NCBI GenBank assembly: GCA_023393125.1
Contig: JAEWMQ010000046.1
Coordinates: forward strand, 13,570 to 77,569
From: Bacillota bacterium
Lineage (GTDB): Bacteria; Bacillota; Clostridia; Lachnospirales; Cellulosilyticaceae
Length of the DNA: 64,000 bases
Reading direction: 5' to 3'
Shown here: piece by piece, positions 36,982 to 45,667 of the stretch
How positions within the stretch are numbered: the stretch's first letter is position 1
Layout of the letters: each line of letters begins with the position of its first letter
The notes under the pieces: model-generated
Seen by the model: the letters and a program-made list of their open reading frames with translations, nothing else
What the model was told of the DNA's origin: nothing
Database searches by the model: none
Made by a program: the position numbers and the translations under genes

Positions 36982-37896
36982 CTATACCTCCCTTAAATAT
37001 TTTCCTGTAATATTCAAAAACGTATCTTCCATAGTGCCTTGAACTACTTCAAAGCTTATAATAGACTGCTTTAAATGCTGCAGCACTTCTATTGCACTTA
37101 AGCTATTGGGTAGTTCTACATGAATACGTGTCCCTTCTTCTTTAAAACTAAAACCACCTGCCTTTAAGTAATTAAAAGTCTCTTCTTTGTTATGCGCTAC
37201 TAATTTTAACAAATCATTGGCATACTTTTCTTTAAGCTGCTGTGGTGTATCAAAGGCTACTATTTTTCCTTCATCCATAACTGCTACATGATGAGCCCTC
37301 TCTGCTTCCTCCATATAATGAGTCGTTAAAAAGACTGTCATTCCCCTTGTTTTCTGCAAGTCTTCTATAAGATCCCATACAATTTTTCTTGTGTGAGGAT
37401 CAAGACCCGTAGTAGGTTCATCTAAAAACAATATATCTGGCTCATTTAATAAGGCTCTTGCAATTTCGCAGCGTCTCTTTTGTCCTCCTGAAAGCTCTTT
37501 AAACTTTTTCTGCAGTAACTCTCCAATATCAAAAATATCACATACTTTATTGATATTAGCTTTGACCTTTTGTGAATTATTTTCATACAAATACGCCCTT
37601 GTATATAAGTTTTGGCGAATCGTCAAGCGTTCATCTAAGGTATTTCCTTGGAAGACAACTCCTATTTTATGCCTAATGGCCGCATCGTCCTTTCCTAAAC
37701 TTAAACCACTCATACGAACCTCTCCTGAGGTTTTCTTTAAAAGTGTACAAAGCATATTAATTGTAGTAGACTTCCCAGCTCCATTAATACCTAGAAAGCC
37801 GAAGAGCTCTCCTTGTTCTACTTTAAAACTAATATCATCTACCGCTCTCATCTCTCCAAACTGCTTTACTAAATGATCAACTTCTATACAGTACAT
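36982..37896 (-). CDS. ABC transporter ATP-binding protein
   Basis: 304 residues. Walker A GINGAGKST, Q-loop GVVFQGNTLDERLT, signature LSGGQKRRCEIARALL, Walker B ILFLDEPTTGLDP, switch His in LTTHYMEEAE. The C-terminal roughly 80 residues form the DUF4162-like domain common in ABC-2 (DrrA-like) ATPases. First gene of the operon, with AAAGGGG upstream of the ATG. Confidence 0.93.
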   Translation of the reverse strand: MYCIEVDHLVKQFGEMRAVDDISFKVEQGELFGFLGINGAGKSTTINMLCTLLKKTSGEVRMSGLSLGKDDAAIRHKIGVVFQGNTLDERLTIRQNLYTRAYLYENNSQKVKANINKVCDIFDIGELLQKKFKELSGGQKRRCEIARALLNEPDILFLDEPTTGLDPHTRKIVWDLIEDLQKTRGMTVFLTTHYMEEAERAHHVAVMDEGKIVAFDTPQQLKEKYANDLLKLVAHNKEETFNYLKAGGFSFKEEGTRIHVELPNSLSAIEVLQHLKQSIISFEVVQGTMEDTFLNITGKYLREV

Positions 37897-37933
37897 CTTA
37901 TTTCCCCTTTCCTTATCTCATCTTTATACTACG

Positions 37934-37981
37934 ACTATATGTAATGATAGATGATTCAGCAATAACTCACTTAGCAAGTTA
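37934..37981 (-). promoter_or_regulatory. Promoter of the ABC-LytTR operon with dyad
   Basis: On the minus strand: TTGCTG (37962-37957), 17 nt, TATAGT (37939-37934). Immediately upstream and touching the -35 is an inverted repeat TAACT-N9-AGTTA (37963-37981) with ACTT-N3-AAGT nested in it. A candidate LytTR operator, inferred only from position. Confidence 0.55.
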
Positions 37982-38037
37982 CTTTTTAAGCCTATTAAGT
38001 TGAAGTTTTGAGGTTATAAAATACAGAATAAATCTAA

Positions 38038-38072
38038 AAAGCGCCACAGGCTTATTAGCTCTGTGACGCTTT
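38038..38072 (-). terminator. Intrinsic terminator of the M42 peptidase gene
   Basis: AAAGCGCCACAG (38038-38049) with CTGTGACGCTTT (38061-38072), one mismatch, followed on the minus strand by TTTTTAGATTT. Confidence 0.85.
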
Positions 38073-38152
38073 GATTCATTTCTTTAGCTTAATTCACATG
38101 ATTACTTTTCATGTTCCTTCTTATTCTCTATAAAAGGTTTTACTACTAGCTC

Positions 38153-39190
38153 CTAGGTTGTTAGATAGAGGTATAAAAGTTTAATGGTATTTTCTAAGGC
38201 TGTATAATGGGTACGCTCCATACCATGAGAGGCGTGAACACCAGGTCCAATTAATGCACCTCTTATATTATTGCCACCACGAAGAGCAGCACCTACATCA
38301 GAACCATACATAGGATAAATATCCACTACATATTTTAAGCCATTAGCTTTAGCTAGCTCTACTAATCTTGTAGTCATTTCATAGTCATAAGGTCCACCTG
38401 AGTCTTTTGCACAAATAGAAACATCATATTCGCTGCAATTTAAGTCTTCTCCTATACATCCCATATCTACTGCAATCATCTCTGTAATATCCTCTGGAAT
38501 GTAACTAGAACCATGACCTACTTCTTCATAAACTGAAATAAAAATTTTAGTCGTAAACCCCGGCATTTTATTTTCATGGTGCAAAAGCTCTAATAATCCC
38601 ATTAGTGCTGCTACACTGCCTTTATCATCAATAAAACGTGACTTGATAAAACCACTTTCTGTGATAACCGTTTTAGGTTCAATAAAAATAAAGTCACCCG
38701 CTTCAATACCTAATGCTAAGACATCTTCTTTTGAACGAACGACCTCATCAATACGAATCTCCATTTTTTCAGGTGTACGCTCTTTACTTTTGCTATCTTC
38801 ATAAACATGAGCTGCTGGGCTCGTGCTTAAAAAAGTACCTGTGTAAATTTTACCGTCTCTTGTACGAATCTGACAATACTCACTATCTAAAGTAGCAGGA
38901 ATAGGTCCTCCAATTAAAGTAAACTTTAAGGTCCCAGCATTAGTAATTGAACGTACCATAGCTCCTAAAGTATCTACATGAGCAGATAATCCAATTACCT
39001 GCTCATTACTTTTTCCTGGAATAGTAATAATGCCACAGCCTTTTCTCGTTTTTTCAAAAGAGTAACCCAAAGCTTCTGCTTTTTGTTTAATGAGATTCAT
39101 TACTTCATAACAAAAGCCACTTGGACTATGAATTGTCAGTATCTCTTTTGCTGTATTTAATACGTAGTCCTTATTAATATCTAAATTCAT
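38153..39190 (-). CDS. M42-family metallopeptidase
   Basis: 345 residues from ATG 39190 (MNLDINKDYVL), which has AGGGTGA 8-9 nt upstream; the in-frame ATG at 39226 has no good site. Metal-binding and catalytic landmarks: LSAHVDTLGAM (His, Asp), SRFIDDKGSVAAL (bridging Asp), VYEEVGHGSS (catalytic Glu pair), AVDMG and a C-terminal THYTALENTI with the last His. It is probably a cytoplasmic di-metal aminopeptidase of the glutamyl-aminopeptidase/TET group. Monocistronic. Confidence 0.92.
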   Translation of the reverse strand: MNLDINKDYVLNTAKEILTIHSPSGFCYEVMNLIKQKAEALGYSFEKTRKGCGIITIPGKSNEQVIGLSAHVDTLGAMVRSITNAGTLKFTLIGGPIPATLDSEYCQIRTRDGKIYTGTFLSTSPAAHVYEDSKSKERTPEKMEIRIDEVVRSKEDVLALGIEAGDFIFIEPKTVITESGFIKSRFIDDKGSVAALMGLLELLHHENKMPGFTTKIFISVYEEVGHGSSYIPEDITEMIAVDMGCIGEDLNCSEYDVSICAKDSGGPYDYEMTTRLVELAKANGLKYVVDIYPMYGSDVGAALRGGNNIRGALIGPGVHASHGMERTHYTALENTIKLLYLYLTT

Positions 39191-39427
39191 GTCATATTCA
39201 CCCTTTCTTTCCTCTCTATTATACAACTATTTGGAAATGATTACACCTAACATTGCCTTGCCATCGATCGATCTCACTTTCAAACCTAGGCTCCCTTTGT
39301 TAGATTAGCTGCTTTTACTTCTCAGTTTTTTAGCCATAAATAGGTTGTTGACAAAACAGCATTGGCAAGGTAACATAACTCTGTCTTTAGACTTTAAAAT
39401 GAAATAAGATTAGAAAAGGATGTTTTT

Positions 39428-39940
39428 ATGCAATTACCAGATTTCCCAAAAATCGGTTTACGTACAACCAAAACTGCTTTAGCTGTCTTTCTATGTTTAT
39501 TACTCTTTCCAGCTGAGCCTTTTTTTGCTTGTATGACAACTATTTTTTGTTTACAAGATACTTCTAGTAATTCTCGTAGAATGGCTTTTATCCGTGGTTT
39601 TGGTACTATATTCGGAGGTGCTATAGGCCTATGCTTTCTTTATATCTGCCGTTTTGCTAAACAAATGATTCCTATAGACTACTTAGGTACTTTATGTACC
39701 TATCTTATTATTGCACTAGGTATCATCTCTGTCATTTATCTCTTAAACCTACTTAAACGTCAAGGATGTATCCCTATTGCATGTATTGTATTTTTAGCAG
39801 TCACAACAGCTAATGCCTATAAAGCACCTGTTCATTATACGATTAATCGTATTGTTGAAACTTTATTTGGAATTGTCATTGGTTTATTAGTTAATCATTA
39901 TGTGACTCCACCTAAAGATTTCCATAAGCCAAACAAGTAG
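39428..39940 (+). CDS. Aromatic acid exporter family (FUSC-like) membrane protein
   Basis: 170 residues, four to five hydrophobic segments. IGLRTTKTALAVFLCLLLF and the RRMAFIRGFGTIFGGAIG core match the short ArAE_1/DUF939-type bacterial proteins, without the cytoplasmic C-terminal domain of longer members. AAAAGGA precedes the ATG. Monocistronic; a transport function is only inferred. Confidence 0.78.
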   Translation: MQLPDFPKIGLRTTKTALAVFLCLLLFPAEPFFACMTTIFCLQDTSSNSRRMAFIRGFGTIFGGAIGLCFLYICRFAKQMIPIDYLGTLCTYLIIALGIISVIYLLNLLKRQGCIPIACIVFLAVTTANAYKAPVHYTINRIVETLFGIVIGLLVNHYVTPPKDFHKPNK

Positions 39941-39963
39941 GATTCATCTTAGAATAGTTTTTC

Positions 39964-40004
39964 AAGGAGCCATCGCACTAAGAAATAAGTGCTTGGCTCC
40001 TTTT
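39964..40004 (+). terminator. Intrinsic terminator
   Basis: AAGGAGCCA and GCACT pair with AAGTGC and TGGCTCCTT around a small internal bulge, followed by TTTT. It ends the FUSC-like gene. Confidence 0.85.
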
Positions 40005-40020
40005 CTGCGTAAAATACAAT

Positions 40021-40044
40021 AGCCAGGCTTCGAAAAGCCTGGCT
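40021..40044 (-). terminator. Hairpin after the CPBP-SUFU gene
   Basis: A perfect 10-bp stem AGCCAGGCTT/AAGCCTGGCT with a CGAA tetraloop, 34 nt past the stop on the minus strand and followed there by ATTGTATTTTA. Confidence 0.75.
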
Positions 40045-40078
40045 ACTGATATAAACTATATGCCACTATATTATTTTA

Positions 40079-42043
40079 TTATAAACAAGCACTAGGCCTA
40101 TTCTTCTTAATGATTTGTGAGATACCTGCTTCACGAATACGTTCAAAATAAGCATCACTAGAATGCTTTAATATGAAGTCAACTTCCTCTGTATAGAGTG
40201 GCATAACATTATAGATGTAAGTTGTTTTTTCTCCCTCTTTAAAGGTATAAAACTTCATATCTTCTTGTACAACAGGAGGATAAACCAACATACCACATAA
40301 CTCACTACCACTATAGTAAGGCATACGTTCTTCTCCATTACCAACTACATGTCCCCAACCTATATAACTGTTAGTGAGTCTTGGATACATGGCTAAATCT
40401 CTTAGACTTTGTAATAACCAACTATTTTCTTCTTTTAAAAGCCCTTCATCTGAAATATCAAAGCTCTTGTCTATAAACATTACAAGTTCTGCATAAGCAT
40501 TTCCCTTAAGGTACTCTGGAACATTCATTGGTAAATAACGCATGCCATTGGTTACTAGTGCATTAAAACGCTCTCCTTGAAAAGACAAAATATCAATAGG
40601 AGGATCAGTTGGTGTTACTTGTTTATATATATTTTCAAATTCACCTAATGCATGTTCTAGGTGATTCATATAACTAGGCTCTTCTTTGAATTTCACCATC
40701 TCAACTTTCTGATGTGGTGATGTAAGTTGTTCAATCTTTAAAGCCTTATCTGCTGCTTCTATTTCCGCTATTTTAATGATAGTTGTTTGATTTAAGTCTT
40801 TCTTGTTGGCTACTTCTAACTCATTCAAGTTAATGATAGCTGTTTGATTTAAATCTACCTTGTTCTCTTCTTCATTCGGTTTTTCTATAGCTTTTGTCTT
40901 ATCTTGTTCTTCTTTTTGATGAGCTAAAGTAACAATAGCTGTTTTACTTAAGTCCTTTTTTTGCTCCTCTATAGGAATAATCGCTATTTTACTTAGATCC
41001 TCTGAAAAACCTAAATCTTCTCCTTTGTTGCTACTTTCACTATTATGACTTACTTTTTCTGTAGCTTGTAACGCCTCTATTCCTTGTATCATCTGATACT
41101 CTAATGGGCTTTCTACTTCCTCTAAGACTGGTACATGAGCTGAAGAGACCTCTACTTCTTCTACTATTTCTTTTACTTCTTTTACTTCTTCTTGGTCTTC
41201 TTCATCCCTGTTTTGATTGTCATCACTTTGTATATCACTAGCTTCTTCATTGTCATCGTCTTCTAGCACATCTCCCCTCATATACTGAATCCCCGCATAT
41301 AAAAGATAAATAAGTGCTCCTAAAATATATACCCCTTTAAAAGCAGGTTCTAGTAGGCCAGCTGCTACTACATCAATACAACTATATGTTCCATGAATAA
41401 TCATACAAATCCATAAATTTTTAGTCCAGTAATAAAGTAAGCTTAAGTAAATCCCTATACCAAATGATATGAACACTAACTGATTCGTTTGTCCCGCAAA
41501 TAAAGTCTCAAAGTTAGTTTCTAGCATAGTGAGCGGTACATGAACTACCATAAAGAGCAAAGTAGCTCCTATAATAGATAAAAACGCCTTTCTTCCCGTA
41601 AGTTTAAGAAAGTCATTTAAAATACAGCCTCTAAAAATGGCTTCTTGTAAAAATGCCGTGCTTATAAAAAAGACTAGTACATGACTTATGATATAAATAA
41701 TGCTATTACTGTTTTTTTCTCCCGAGATATAATTTAAGCCATAGGTAACACCGGCTGCTATCCCTAAGTAACATAAGTTACCTATTAAAGAAAACACATT
41801 CTCTTTAAAGTCTGTAAAACCCATTTCTTTATACGCGTTTCTAAAAATAAGATGATTTACTAATATAATAATTAAGAAGCATTCTATAGCCATATAAATC
41901 ATTTCACCTACAAGCCACTGGAATCCACCCCTAGTAGCTCTTACAGGTACTGCTATTCTAAATAACAGCATAAGGATTTCCAGTGCGAATAAGGTGATTA
42001 TCTGTCCTATGTACTTTATGCGAGATTCTTTTTCTTCTATCAA
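40079..42043 (-). CDS. CPBP (CAAX-type) membrane protease fused to a SUFU-like domain
   Basis: 654 residues in three parts. Residues 1-255: a seven- to eight-TM CPBP protease unit with QEAIFRG (Glu134, Arg138), VVHVP (His168) and MIIHGTYS (His217). Residues 256-455: an acidic linker (EDDDNEEASD, EEDQEEVKEVKE) containing four copies of a DL-S/N-K/Q-x-x-I-hydrophobic motif (DLSKIAIIPI 349, DLSKTAIVTL 364, DLNQTAIINL 397, DLNQTTIIKI 416). Residues about 460-650: a Suppressor-of-fused-like domain (ALVTNGMRYLPMNVPEY, AYAELVMFI, SLRDLAMYPRL, PLYTEEVDFIL). In bacteria, SUFU domains occur mostly as immunity proteins and CPBP proteases as maturation or immunity factors. Only the first Glu of the usual EE pair is present. 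Confidence 0.78.
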   Translation of the reverse strand: MIEEKESRIKYIGQIITLFALEILMLLFRIAVPVRATRGGFQWLVGEMIYMAIECFLIIILVNHLIFRNAYKEMGFTDFKENVFSLIGNLCYLGIAAGVTYGLNYISGEKNSNSIIYIISHVLVFFISTAFLQEAIFRGCILNDFLKLTGRKAFLSIIGATLLFMVVHVPLTMLETNFETLFAGQTNQLVFISFGIGIYLSLLYYWTKNLWICMIIHGTYSCIDVVAAGLLEPAFKGVYILGALIYLLYAGIQYMRGDVLEDDDNEEASDIQSDDNQNRDEEDQEEVKEVKEIVEEVEVSSAHVPVLEEVESPLEYQMIQGIEALQATEKVSHNSESSNKGEDLGFSEDLSKIAIIPIEEQKKDLSKTAIVTLAHQKEEQDKTKAIEKPNEEENKVDLNQTAIINLNELEVANKKDLNQTTIIKIAEIEAADKALKIEQLTSPHQKVEMVKFKEEPSYMNHLEHALGEFENIYKQVTPTDPPIDILSFQGERFNALVTNGMRYLPMNVPEYLKGNAYAELVMFIDKSFDISDEGLLKEENSWLLQSLRDLAMYPRLTNSYIGWGHVVGNGEERMPYYSGSELCGMLVYPPVVQEDMKFYTFKEGEKTTYIYNVMPLYTEEVDFILKHSSDAYFERIREAGISQIIKKNRPSACL

Positions 42044-42123
42044 TTTTCCTCCTCCTTATCCTACTATCTTCCCTTATTATACGACAAATAAAATAAATTA
42101 AGCTATAAAATTTTTATTATTCT

Positions 42124-42486
42124 TTATGGACGAAGAAGCGCCTTTGCTATCAGGGCAAAGCCTCCAAAAGTACCACCAAACATTAAAATATAATCTATTA
42201 AACCTGTTGTATGAAAAATAATATTTAAGCTGAGTATAATCTGAATCATAATCACAATAGCCCCTATAGCTGAAATAATCCAGCCAATACGCGATTTATG
42301 ATTAAAAAAGATAATCGCAATACCTATTAATAAGGGAATAGTAACTGCTCCTCCTGGTAAGTTATATCCAAATAATCGTTTAAACCCTACTACGCCAATA
42401 CTTGTGTTTTTGAAAATGTTATAAAGCCCTATGATTACTAAAACAATCCCTATCCCAAAATCTCTTATAGATGTGTCCTTTGACAT
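42124..42486 (-). CDS. Small multi-pass membrane protein
   Basis: 120 residues from ATG 42486 (MSKDTSIRD), with GGGGAG 4-5 nt upstream; the ATG six codons earlier has no site. Four hydrophobic segments (FGIGIVLVIIGLYNIF, IPLLIGIAIIFF, IGWIISAIGAIVIMIQIILS, YILMFGGTFGGFALI). Resembles LiaF/DUF5668-type TM domains but lacks a soluble part. It lies 80 nt upstream of the CPBP-SUFU gene on the same strand and may share its transcript. Confidence 0.7.
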   Translation of the reverse strand: MSKDTSIRDFGIGIVLVIIGLYNIFKNTSIGVVGFKRLFGYNLPGGAVTIPLLIGIAIIFFNHKSRIGWIISAIGAIVIMIQIILSLNIIFHTTGLIDYILMFGGTFGGFALIAKALLRP

Positions 42487-42710
42487 ATTTCTCCCCACTT
42501 TCATTGATTAAAAATTAATATAACTACTAGCTCCATTTAGTACATATCATACACTCTTTTATGGTACTAAGTAGCTACGACTTATCATCATTCTATAATA
42601 AATATATGATTTTATCAATTAATTTAAAATTATTTAAATATTTTAAATTAAAATCCTTATTAGTCAGCAAAATACATTTTTCTTTTTCACTCTCTTTTTT
42701 AGTCAAAAAA

Positions 42711-42742
42711 GAGGATGACTATCAACCCAGATAGCATCCTCT
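42711..42742 (-). terminator. Intrinsic terminator
   Basis: GAGGATG and CTAT pair with ATAG and CATCCTC around one bulged A; on the minus strand a TTTTTT run follows. It lies 54 nt past the stop of the gene at 42796. The rest of the 309-nt gap 42487-42795 is A/T-rich with nothing else recognised. Confidence 0.82.
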
Positions 42743-42795
42743 CATTTCTCTCCATTTAATCATGCCTATTTCTTTAAATCACGCTTTACTATTTA

Positions 42796-43083
42796 CTATA
42801 AAATAATGGCATAATCATAAGTTTTATCTTCTTTTACCATTTGTTCTATTACCTTGGCCGCATCTTCTTTTTTTTCTAAAACACATTCATTTAGCCAATA
42901 AGCAATTGCATCACCACGATAACAAACGCCACAATGGGTCTCATCTATCCAAAAAGGATGATTAATCCTTTCATCATAGATCCAATTATTAAACCTTCTG
43001 ATAAGAGTATCCATATCTAACGCTACTCCATCCGGACAATAAATATAATCTGCATCATAATCAAAATCTACTTTGATAACCAC
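42796..43083 (-). CDS. Hypothetical acidic protein
   Basis: 95 residues, no signal or membrane segment. Starts MVIKVDFDYDADYIYCPDGV and has a Trp/Cys-containing centre (NHPFWIDETHCGVCYRG). Family not recognised. A GGAGGAG site precedes the ATG, and a terminator lies downstream, supporting a real single-gene unit. Confidence 0.65.
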   Translation of the reverse strand: MVIKVDFDYDADYIYCPDGVALDMDTLIRRFNNWIYDERINHPFWIDETHCGVCYRGDAIAYWLNECVLEKKEDAAKVIEQMVKEDKTYDYAIIL

Positions 43084-43227
43084 CTATTTACTCCTCCTTC
43101 ATTTTACTCTTTATGTTTACTGGCTATTAATACTTATCCTTAGCCTTCCCATTTTATACACTCGCATACATGCTATCACCTTGCCAGTGTATAAAATCCT
43201 TCTATACTTCTTAACTCATTGTACTCA

Positions 43228-45201
43228 TTACTTTTTTATAGCCGATACTATTTTTTCATAGTAATTCTCTTCTAATATTTTTGCCGAATAATAAAACTTA
43301 GCATCTACAGTCTCAATCATATCTCTTACATATTCTTCATTTACATTAGCGCCTGTAGCTGTAGTAAATTCCTTTGTTAAGGCATTATAACGTCCTTTAC
43401 CTGTAATAAAATTACGACTATAAAGCATTACTAATGGCTCTGATGAAGAGAAAATATCTGTCCCTACAAATAATCTTGAATCATAGTCAAGCCCCATTAA
43501 ATTCAATAAGGTTGGTAATATATCTAAACTAGAACAAGGCTTATCAATGACTTTAGGTGTCATACCTGGAGTATAAAGCAAGAAGGTACTCTTATAAATA
43601 CCAAAGTCTTCATCTACTTTTTTACCAGCCAATTCACTAATATACTCATTATTAAGACCATAAGGATAATGATCTGGTGTAATGGCAATTAAAGTATGAT
43701 CTAATACACCAGCTTCTTCTAACTGTTTTAATAAACTTTCTATAGCTCTATCTAGTTCAATCTGAGAAGCTAGATAAGCCTTAGCTGTTTCTGATAGTTC
43801 CAAGTCCTTAACTAAATCTTCATTTTTCTTAGACATATCATTTTCAGAGAACGAATAATTCATATGACCACTTACTGTCATATAGTAAGCATGAAATGGT
43901 TCCTCATTAACATATTCTTTAACTGATTCATCCATCATCTCTAGGTCAGATTCTGGCCAACTCTCTTCTATATCAAGGCCTTTTCCCTTGGCTCTATAGT
44001 CATATCCTAAATTAGGATGAGAAATATCTCTATCGTAATAATCATAGTCATGATTGTGGAATGCCATAGTTTTATAACCTTCTTTTTGAAGCTGATTACC
44101 TAAAGTAAAAGGCATTGCATTAGCACCTGAAGTAGCCATACTCCATACCCCGCTCTTTGGAATCTGCCCTGTACAGATAGCATATTCGCCATCTGAAGTG
44201 CTTAATTCCCATAATGGGGTATAAAAATTTGTAAATTGATAGCCTTCTTTGGAAAGCTTATAAAGTGTTGGTGTTAAATCTTCTCTAATGGCATAAGGTG
44301 AAAATCCTTCAGCTGTAATAGTAATCAGATTATAACCTTTGTATTTACCTGTATACTCATTTTTAGCTGTAGGCTTTACATTTTTGAAGTAGGTATGCAT
44401 GGCTTTCATCTCTTCAGAATCTGCTTCTGCAATCAGCTTGTCAAAATCAATGTTTAATTCATTATAGGAAACATTTTCTTCTACACCTTCGCTCATAGCT
44501 GGTACACTACTATCTGGAAAGTCCATATCATCATCAGGCGGTTGGGAAAGTAATACAACCTCTTGCTTACTTTCTGTGAGTTCTGGATTCCAGTCGAATA
44601 AAGTACGTTTAGCATCTAGTCTTAAGGTAGTCATGAGACCAAGTTTTTCTGCTGCAATAATGGGATAATGATGTTGATAATAAAGATCATAAGGTGAATA
44701 AGCATCCTTACTGCCTATATGAAGAAAACTTACGGCAATAACCTGTGCAAGGATCGCTATACCAACTAACATAATCCTTTCTTTTGCCTTAACAACTCTA
44801 AACGGCTTAATCCACTTTTTAATACCTATCAATAGTATAAATGGTACAAGCATTAGTAGTACTGGGCCTATATTATTCTTTACTGTGATCATAATAATTT
44901 CCCAAAACTCAAATACCTGCCCTGCATTAGAGGCTGAATATAGTGTATAAAACATTCTAAAAATCTTATAATAAATAAATTGTGATACAAAACTAAATGT
45001 AATCACACCTATTAAAACACATCCTACGGTATTTCTTTTTTCTTCTTTAAAAGCTGTACATACTAAATAGCATAATACCCCAACTGGAACAGCAAATAAT
45101 AAGCTATAAAACATTCCTGGACTTAGAAATTTACCACTAAATGCTATTCGAAATACACTTTCTAAATAATAAATCACTGCAATTAAATAAATGAGTAACA
45201 T
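43228..45201 (-). CDS. LTA synthase-like sulfatase/phosphoglycerol transferase
   Basis: 657 residues from ATG 45201, with AGAGGGA 7 nt upstream; an in-frame ATG at 45285 gives an unlikely Cys-rich extension. Five N-terminal TM segments (about 1-165) are followed by an extracytoplasmic alkaline-phosphatase-fold domain. The nucleophile Thr lies in WELSTSDGEYA; ligands are in NLITITAEGFSP, NHDYDYYDRD, VSGHMNYSF and ITPDHYPYG. Such enzymes polymerise glycerol phosphate or add it to glycans. The long insert between TM5 and the catalytic domain (about 200-280) is acidic. Monocistronic. Confidence 0.9.
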   Translation of the reverse strand: MLLIYLIAVIYYLESVFRIAFSGKFLSPGMFYSLLFAVPVGVLCYLVCTAFKEEKRNTVGCVLIGVITFSFVSQFIYYKIFRMFYTLYSASNAGQVFEFWEIIMITVKNNIGPVLLMLVPFILLIGIKKWIKPFRVVKAKERIMLVGIAILAQVIAVSFLHIGSKDAYSPYDLYYQHHYPIIAAEKLGLMTTLRLDAKRTLFDWNPELTESKQEVVLLSQPPDDDMDFPDSSVPAMSEGVEENVSYNELNIDFDKLIAEADSEEMKAMHTYFKNVKPTAKNEYTGKYKGYNLITITAEGFSPYAIREDLTPTLYKLSKEGYQFTNFYTPLWELSTSDGEYAICTGQIPKSGVWSMATSGANAMPFTLGNQLQKEGYKTMAFHNHDYDYYDRDISHPNLGYDYRAKGKGLDIEESWPESDLEMMDESVKEYVNEEPFHAYYMTVSGHMNYSFSENDMSKKNEDLVKDLELSETAKAYLASQIELDRAIESLLKQLEEAGVLDHTLIAITPDHYPYGLNNEYISELAGKKVDEDFGIYKSTFLLYTPGMTPKVIDKPCSSLDILPTLLNLMGLDYDSRLFVGTDIFSSSEPLVMLYSRNFITGKGRYNALTKEFTTATGANVNEEYVRDMIETVDAKFYYSAKILEENYYEKIVSAIKK

Positions 45202-45393
45202 CCTATCGTCCCTCTCTTTTCCCCATAGCACTCTATTATGAATACCAAACTCTAATATATCACAAACACAGCTGCAATCAACCATTTAAATAACTAAACT
45301 TCTTACCAATTTTTATAAGTTATTAGTTATTTTAACAATAAAATTTTCTACTGGTATATTATTAACTATTTTTTAATAATTCTAATTTTATTA

Positions 45394-45423
45394 TTGACTT
45401 AAGCTTATACCTATGTATATAAT
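45394..45423 (+). promoter_or_regulatory. Promoter of the leader peptide-ABC exporter operon
   Basis: TTGACT (45394-45399), 18 nt, TATAAT (45418-45423). Predicted start near 45430, giving a 5' leader of about 240 nt ahead of the first ABC gene. Confidence 0.8.
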
Positions 45424-45462
45424 AGTCACAGATTTCAAATTTTAGAAAAGGAGGTAGGACTA

Positions 45463-45546
45463 ATGTTTAATAATTGTATAAATGTTCGTATGTATGGCTT
45501 TACAAAATTAAATAATGTTACTAGTCCTATCGCTATTTCCGGATAG
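45463..45546 (+). CDS. 27-residue leader peptide (BmrB-like)
   Basis: An ATG at 45463 preceded by AAAGGAGGTAGG opens a 27-codon frame (begins MFNNCINVR, ends TSPIAISG) ending in TAG at 45546. The ribosome site is as strong as any in the window. Inverted repeats bracket it: TAGGACTA (45455-45462, beside the start codon) with TAGTCCTA (45522-45529), and CCTATC (45526-45531) with GATAGG (45542-45547); the two pairings exclude each other. A terminator at 45601 follows. In B. subtilis, bmrB plays this role before the BmrCD exporter genes. Confidence 0.72.
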   Translation: MFNNCINVRMYGFTKLNNVTSPIAISG

Positions 45547-45600
45547 GCTACTTGCCATGAATATCCTTTTTGTTTGATTTTCAACACTTTATTGCGTCTA

Positions 45601-45630
45601 AAAGGTCATGGTTTAACATGGCCTTTTTTT
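45601..45630 (+). terminator. Attenuator terminator before the ABC exporter genes
   Basis: AAAGGTCATG (45601-45610) pairs with CATGGCCTTT (45617-45626) with one G-T wobble, followed by T45624-45630. GCCATGA at 45554-45560 can instead pair with TCATGGT at 45606-45612, destroying the 5' arm: a candidate antiterminator. Confidence 0.82.
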
Positions 45631-45667
45631 GTACGCCAAAATAAATACTAGGGGAGGTTTGACGTCT

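Noticed and set aside
45202..45393. Possible regulatory RNA between the LTA synthase-like gene and the exporter promoter
   Set aside because: A/T-rich with no convincing stem or conserved motif beyond the promoter itself.
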